Of a stretch of DNA of 64,000 nucleotides, positions 61,909 to 64,000 are shown piece by piece; within the stretch, counting starts at the first letter, position 1, and the number at the start of each line of letters is the position of its first letter. The notes under the pieces were generated by a model, which was not told where the DNA came from, did no database searches, and saw nothing but the letters and a program-made list of their open reading frames with translations. The position numbers and the translations under genes are program-made. The DNA comes from Paenibacillaceae bacterium (GTDB taxonomy: Bacteria; Bacillota; Bacilli; Paenibacillales; NBRC-103111). Where the stretch lies: NCBI GenBank assembly GCA_029256185.1, contig JAQSYI010000037.1, positions 1-64,000 on the forward strand, given 5' to 3'.

Positions 61909-63634
61909 CGAGCCGTATGTAGTGGACAGCCTGGAGGAGATGCTGGCGGATGCGTACAGCGGCAGGCTGGATGTATGCAAGGCTTATTCGGTGGAGGACG
62001 CCATTGCTTTGCTCGACCGTTCCAAAGCAGATATTGTTATCTCCGATGTCCGCATGCCGGGAATGGGCGGACTTGCACTGCACAGGGAAATCAGGAAGAG
62101 GTGGCCGGCCTGCAAGGTGATTTTTCTTACAGGCTATGATGACTTCGGCTATATTCAGGACTCGCTGCGTACCGGCGGCGTGGTGGATTTCATTCTGAAG
62201 ATGGAGGAGGATGAAAGGGTTCTGGCGGCGGTGAACAAAGCCATCGGGGAGATCGAGGCTCAGACGGACCACAGCCGCGCCCTGAGCCAGGCCCGTTACA
62301 GGCTCAAGGAGGCTGTCCCCCTGCTGCAGCAGGAATACTGGCTGCATCTGTTAAGGGAGCCCCCGGACAGTCTGGCAGCCATTGACCGACAATTTGCAGC
62401 ACTTGATATTCCCTTCAGCGGGGAGGAACCGGTGCTTGTAATTGCGGGCAAGGTGGACCGCTGGCAGGAGGATGTGACCTGGTCGGACAAGTCGCTTCTG
62501 CTGTACGCCATTGCCAATATCGCCCAGGAGCTGCTGGGAACGGAGGTCCGGTTCGCCCAGGCCAATTGGGATTACAACAGCCTGGTGTGGTTTTTGCAGC
62601 CGGGAGACCGGAGAAAGCAGGGGACAGGGACGGAGCCGGGCGGCACTGCAGATCCGGTGGAGAACAAGCAGACGGAGCCCGACGGTGAAACCCATCCCGC
62701 TCATACCTGGGGCATGCTGCGGGCATATGCTTGGGGTATGCTGGAGGCGATTCAAACCGCCTGCAGCCGGTTTCTGAAGCTGTCTGTGTCAGCGGCTGCC
62801 GCAAGCGAGCCCTGCTCCTGGTCCGGAGTAGGGGAGAAAGCAGACTCCCTTAAGTTCATACTCAGCAGTGAAGACGGCAGCGGGGCAGAGATGGTCCTGA
62901 TCGATGAACGGGAGCTATACGCACCGAAGACCGGAGACAGCGCGCCCGATCCGGCTTATCCGGCACCCGCTTATGAACAGCGCTTCAGATACAAGATGAA
63001 GGGACTGGGGCTGTTGGAGTCTTATCTGGAGCGGGGAGAGGAAGCTGCGTTCCTGGCCCAGTTCCACGAGTTGGCCCAGACAATGGAGGGGGCTCCCGCT
63101 ACATTGCGGCTGGAATTTTTCTGTTCCTTGTCAGTACTGCTCCTCTCCTGCATCAACAGGAGGGACGCGGCTGTACTGGCGCCGGCCGGCATCAGCCTGG
63201 ATAAGCTCACCGATCTGAAGCTGCATGCTTCCTGGAAGGAGGCGATCCATTATTTTGCCTATGTAGCCGGGCAGCTGTTCCGGTTGCAGGAGGGGGAGCA
63301 GAACCGCAGCCAGGACCATCTGATTGAACGGCTGCACGATCATATTAACCAACATCTTTGCGATGATCTGTCATTGACAAGGCTGGCGTCACTTGTGCAT
63401 CTTCATCCGTTTTATCTGTCGCGGCTGTATGTCCGTCTTACCGGCATCAGCTTGTCCGATTATATCACCCAGGCCCGAATGGCCAAGGCCAAGGAGCTGC
63501 TTGCCGCAAACGTTCTGAAAATCCATGAGATTTCTTCTGCGGTAGGCTATGAGTTTGCTCCGTCCTTCAGCCGCATTTTCAAGAAACTCTGGGGAATGAC
63601 GCCCCAGGAATTCCGGGATCAAAGCAATAGGTGA
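61883..63634 (+). CDS. AraC-type response regulator, YesN family
   Basis: 583 residues from the ATG at 61883 (AGGGGGA upstream), overlapping the kinase gene by 26 bases. Receiver with acidic pair in VVDDEP and phospho-Asp about 54 (IVISDVRMPGMGG); the usual receiver Lys is present but reads LKMEED instead of LKP. C-terminal AraC domain (about 490-583, LTRLASLVHLHPFYLSRLY in part). It likely activates the third transporter and the gene that follows. Confidence 0.93.
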   Translation: MYRILVVDDEPYVVDSLEEMLADAYSGRLDVCKAYSVEDAIALLDRSKADIVISDVRMPGMGGLALHREIRKRWPACKVIFLTGYDDFGYIQDSLRTGGVVDFILKMEEDERVLAAVNKAIGEIEAQTDHSRALSQARYRLKEAVPLLQQEYWLHLLREPPDSLAAIDRQFAALDIPFSGEEPVLVIAGKVDRWQEDVTWSDKSLLLYAIANIAQELLGTEVRFAQANWDYNSLVWFLQPGDRRKQGTGTEPGGTADPVENKQTEPDGETHPAHTWGMLRAYAWGMLEAIQTACSRFLKLSVSAAAASEPCSWSGVGEKADSLKFILSSEDGSGAEMVLIDERELYAPKTGDSAPDPAYPAPAYEQRFRYKMKGLGLLESYLERGEEAAFLAQFHELAQTMEGAPATLRLEFFCSLSVLLLSCINRRDAAVLAPAGISLDKLTDLKLHASWKEAIHYFAYVAGQLFRLQEGEQNRSQDHLIERLHDHINQHLCDDLSLTRLASLVHLHPFYLSRLYVRLTGISLSDYITQARMAKAKELLAANVLKIHEISSAVGYEFAPSFSRIFKKLWGMTPQEFRDQSNR

Positions 63635-63659
63635 AAATCTAATCATAAGGGAAGTGGAT

Positions 63660-64000
63660 ATGATGAACCGGATTAAACGCTATCTTTTTTTGTTTGTTGC
63701 CATATTGCTATTTTCAAGCGCAATACCTGCATTTCCCGCCAAGGCAGCCGTTTCCGTGAGGCTGTCCTTTGACAATGCGGCCAGTGTGACGGAGGCGAAC
63801 CTGGCTGCGGGAGGGGGACAATCCCAAATCTCCCTGGATAGCACCCTGTACTATGGAACCGCTTCCGCGGGGAAGAGTGTCAAGCTGGCGGACCGGCAGA
63901 GCATGTATTACCGGCTGAAAATCATGAATGCTTTTGACGGGCTGGATTTGGCTCCGGGCCAAATCTATACCATATCCGCCCGGGTCAGAGTCAACAGCGC
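63660..64000 (+). CDS. Secreted protein, N-terminal part with a carbohydrate-binding-like domain
   Basis: The frame is open to the window end (113 codons). A signal peptide (about 1-28, LFLFVAILLFSSAIPAFPAKA in part) precedes a beta-rich segment (VSVRLSFDNAASV, YRLKIMNAF, YTISARVRVNS) of the CBM4/9-like type. A secreted glycoside hydrolase or polysaccharide lyase is likely, but the catalytic part is outside the window. ATGs at 63660 and 63663 are both possible, with AAGGGAAG upstream. Confidence 0.75.
   Translation, partial: MMNRIKRYLFLFVAILLFSSAIPAFPAKAAVSVRLSFDNAASVTEANLAAGGGQSQISLDSTLYYGTASAGKSVKLADRQSMYYRLKIMNAFDGLDLAPGQIYTISARVRVNS

Overview
The window looks like a chromosome segment from a Paenibacillus-type Firmicute. 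The evidence is strong AGGAGG-type ribosome binding sites, frequent TTG/GTG starts, many AraC-type and YesM/YesN-type regulators beside LplB/CarB-type sugar permeases that lack their own ATPase, a Bacillus-type cytochrome b558 succinate dehydrogenase, a CD3324-family small regulator, and many short palindromic repeats between genes. Species cannot be named from the sequence alone. No rRNA, tRNA or CRISPR array was seen.

Left part (1-16.5 kb). The window opens in the 3' end of an IS3-family transposase, followed by a 52-bp palindromic tandem repeat. Then come a YedK/HMCES-type peptidase, a small Cys-rich protein, and a divergent unit: a degenerate NtrC-like activator facing a DapA-family aldolase, a polar amino-acid ABC transporter and an OsmC protein. 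Two near-identical palindromes, GTTTCA-N3-TGAAAC, sit at the two likely promoter regions of this unit. Next are a sugar phosphate isomerase-like protein, a membrane acyltransferase, an esterase overlapping a fused PxpB-PxpC 5-oxoprolinase, and PxpA. The stretch 13.8-16.5 kb is rich in repeats and holds a small operon with a leader peptide, a terminator/antiterminator pair and a CD3324-family gene.

Middle part (16.5-34.6 kb). This holds a glycosyltransferase; a three-gene phosphorelay (receiver, hybrid kinase, Hpt-REC-GGDEF-REC) predicted to make cyclic di-GMP; a LysR regulator divergent from sdhCAB; a membrane-spanning AraC regulator with its LplB-lipoprotein-CarB transporter; and a DoxX gene under a CatR/YodB-like operator.

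Right part (34.8-64 kb). This is a carbohydrate-use region. A decayed beta-propeller gene is followed by a sugar-acid operon (KDPG/KDPGal aldolase, galactonate dehydratase family, 2-hydroxyacid dehydrogenase, leaderless sialidase-fold protein) and a convergent AraC gene. Then comes a YesN-YesM pair with a membrane-anchored solute-binding protein, a second sialidase-fold protein, the LplB-CarB-lipoprotein transporter, and a large secreted GH10 xylanase. A third lipoprotein-LplB-CarB transporter follows with its own YesM-YesN pair, and the window ends inside a secreted protein. The likely logic is that extracellular xylan or other hemicellulose is cut outside the cell, oligosaccharides are sensed by the YesM kinases and imported by the three transporters, probably using a shared MsmX-type ATPase encoded elsewhere, and sugar acids are degraded by the dehydratase/aldolase route.

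The most interesting points are: a solute-binding protein converted to a membrane anchor next to its kinase and paralogous to the transporter's lipoprotein; a repeated leader element directly upstream of the ribosome binding sites of sdhA and a permease gene; the attenuator before the CD3324-family gene; and the paired palindromes of the degenerate activator.
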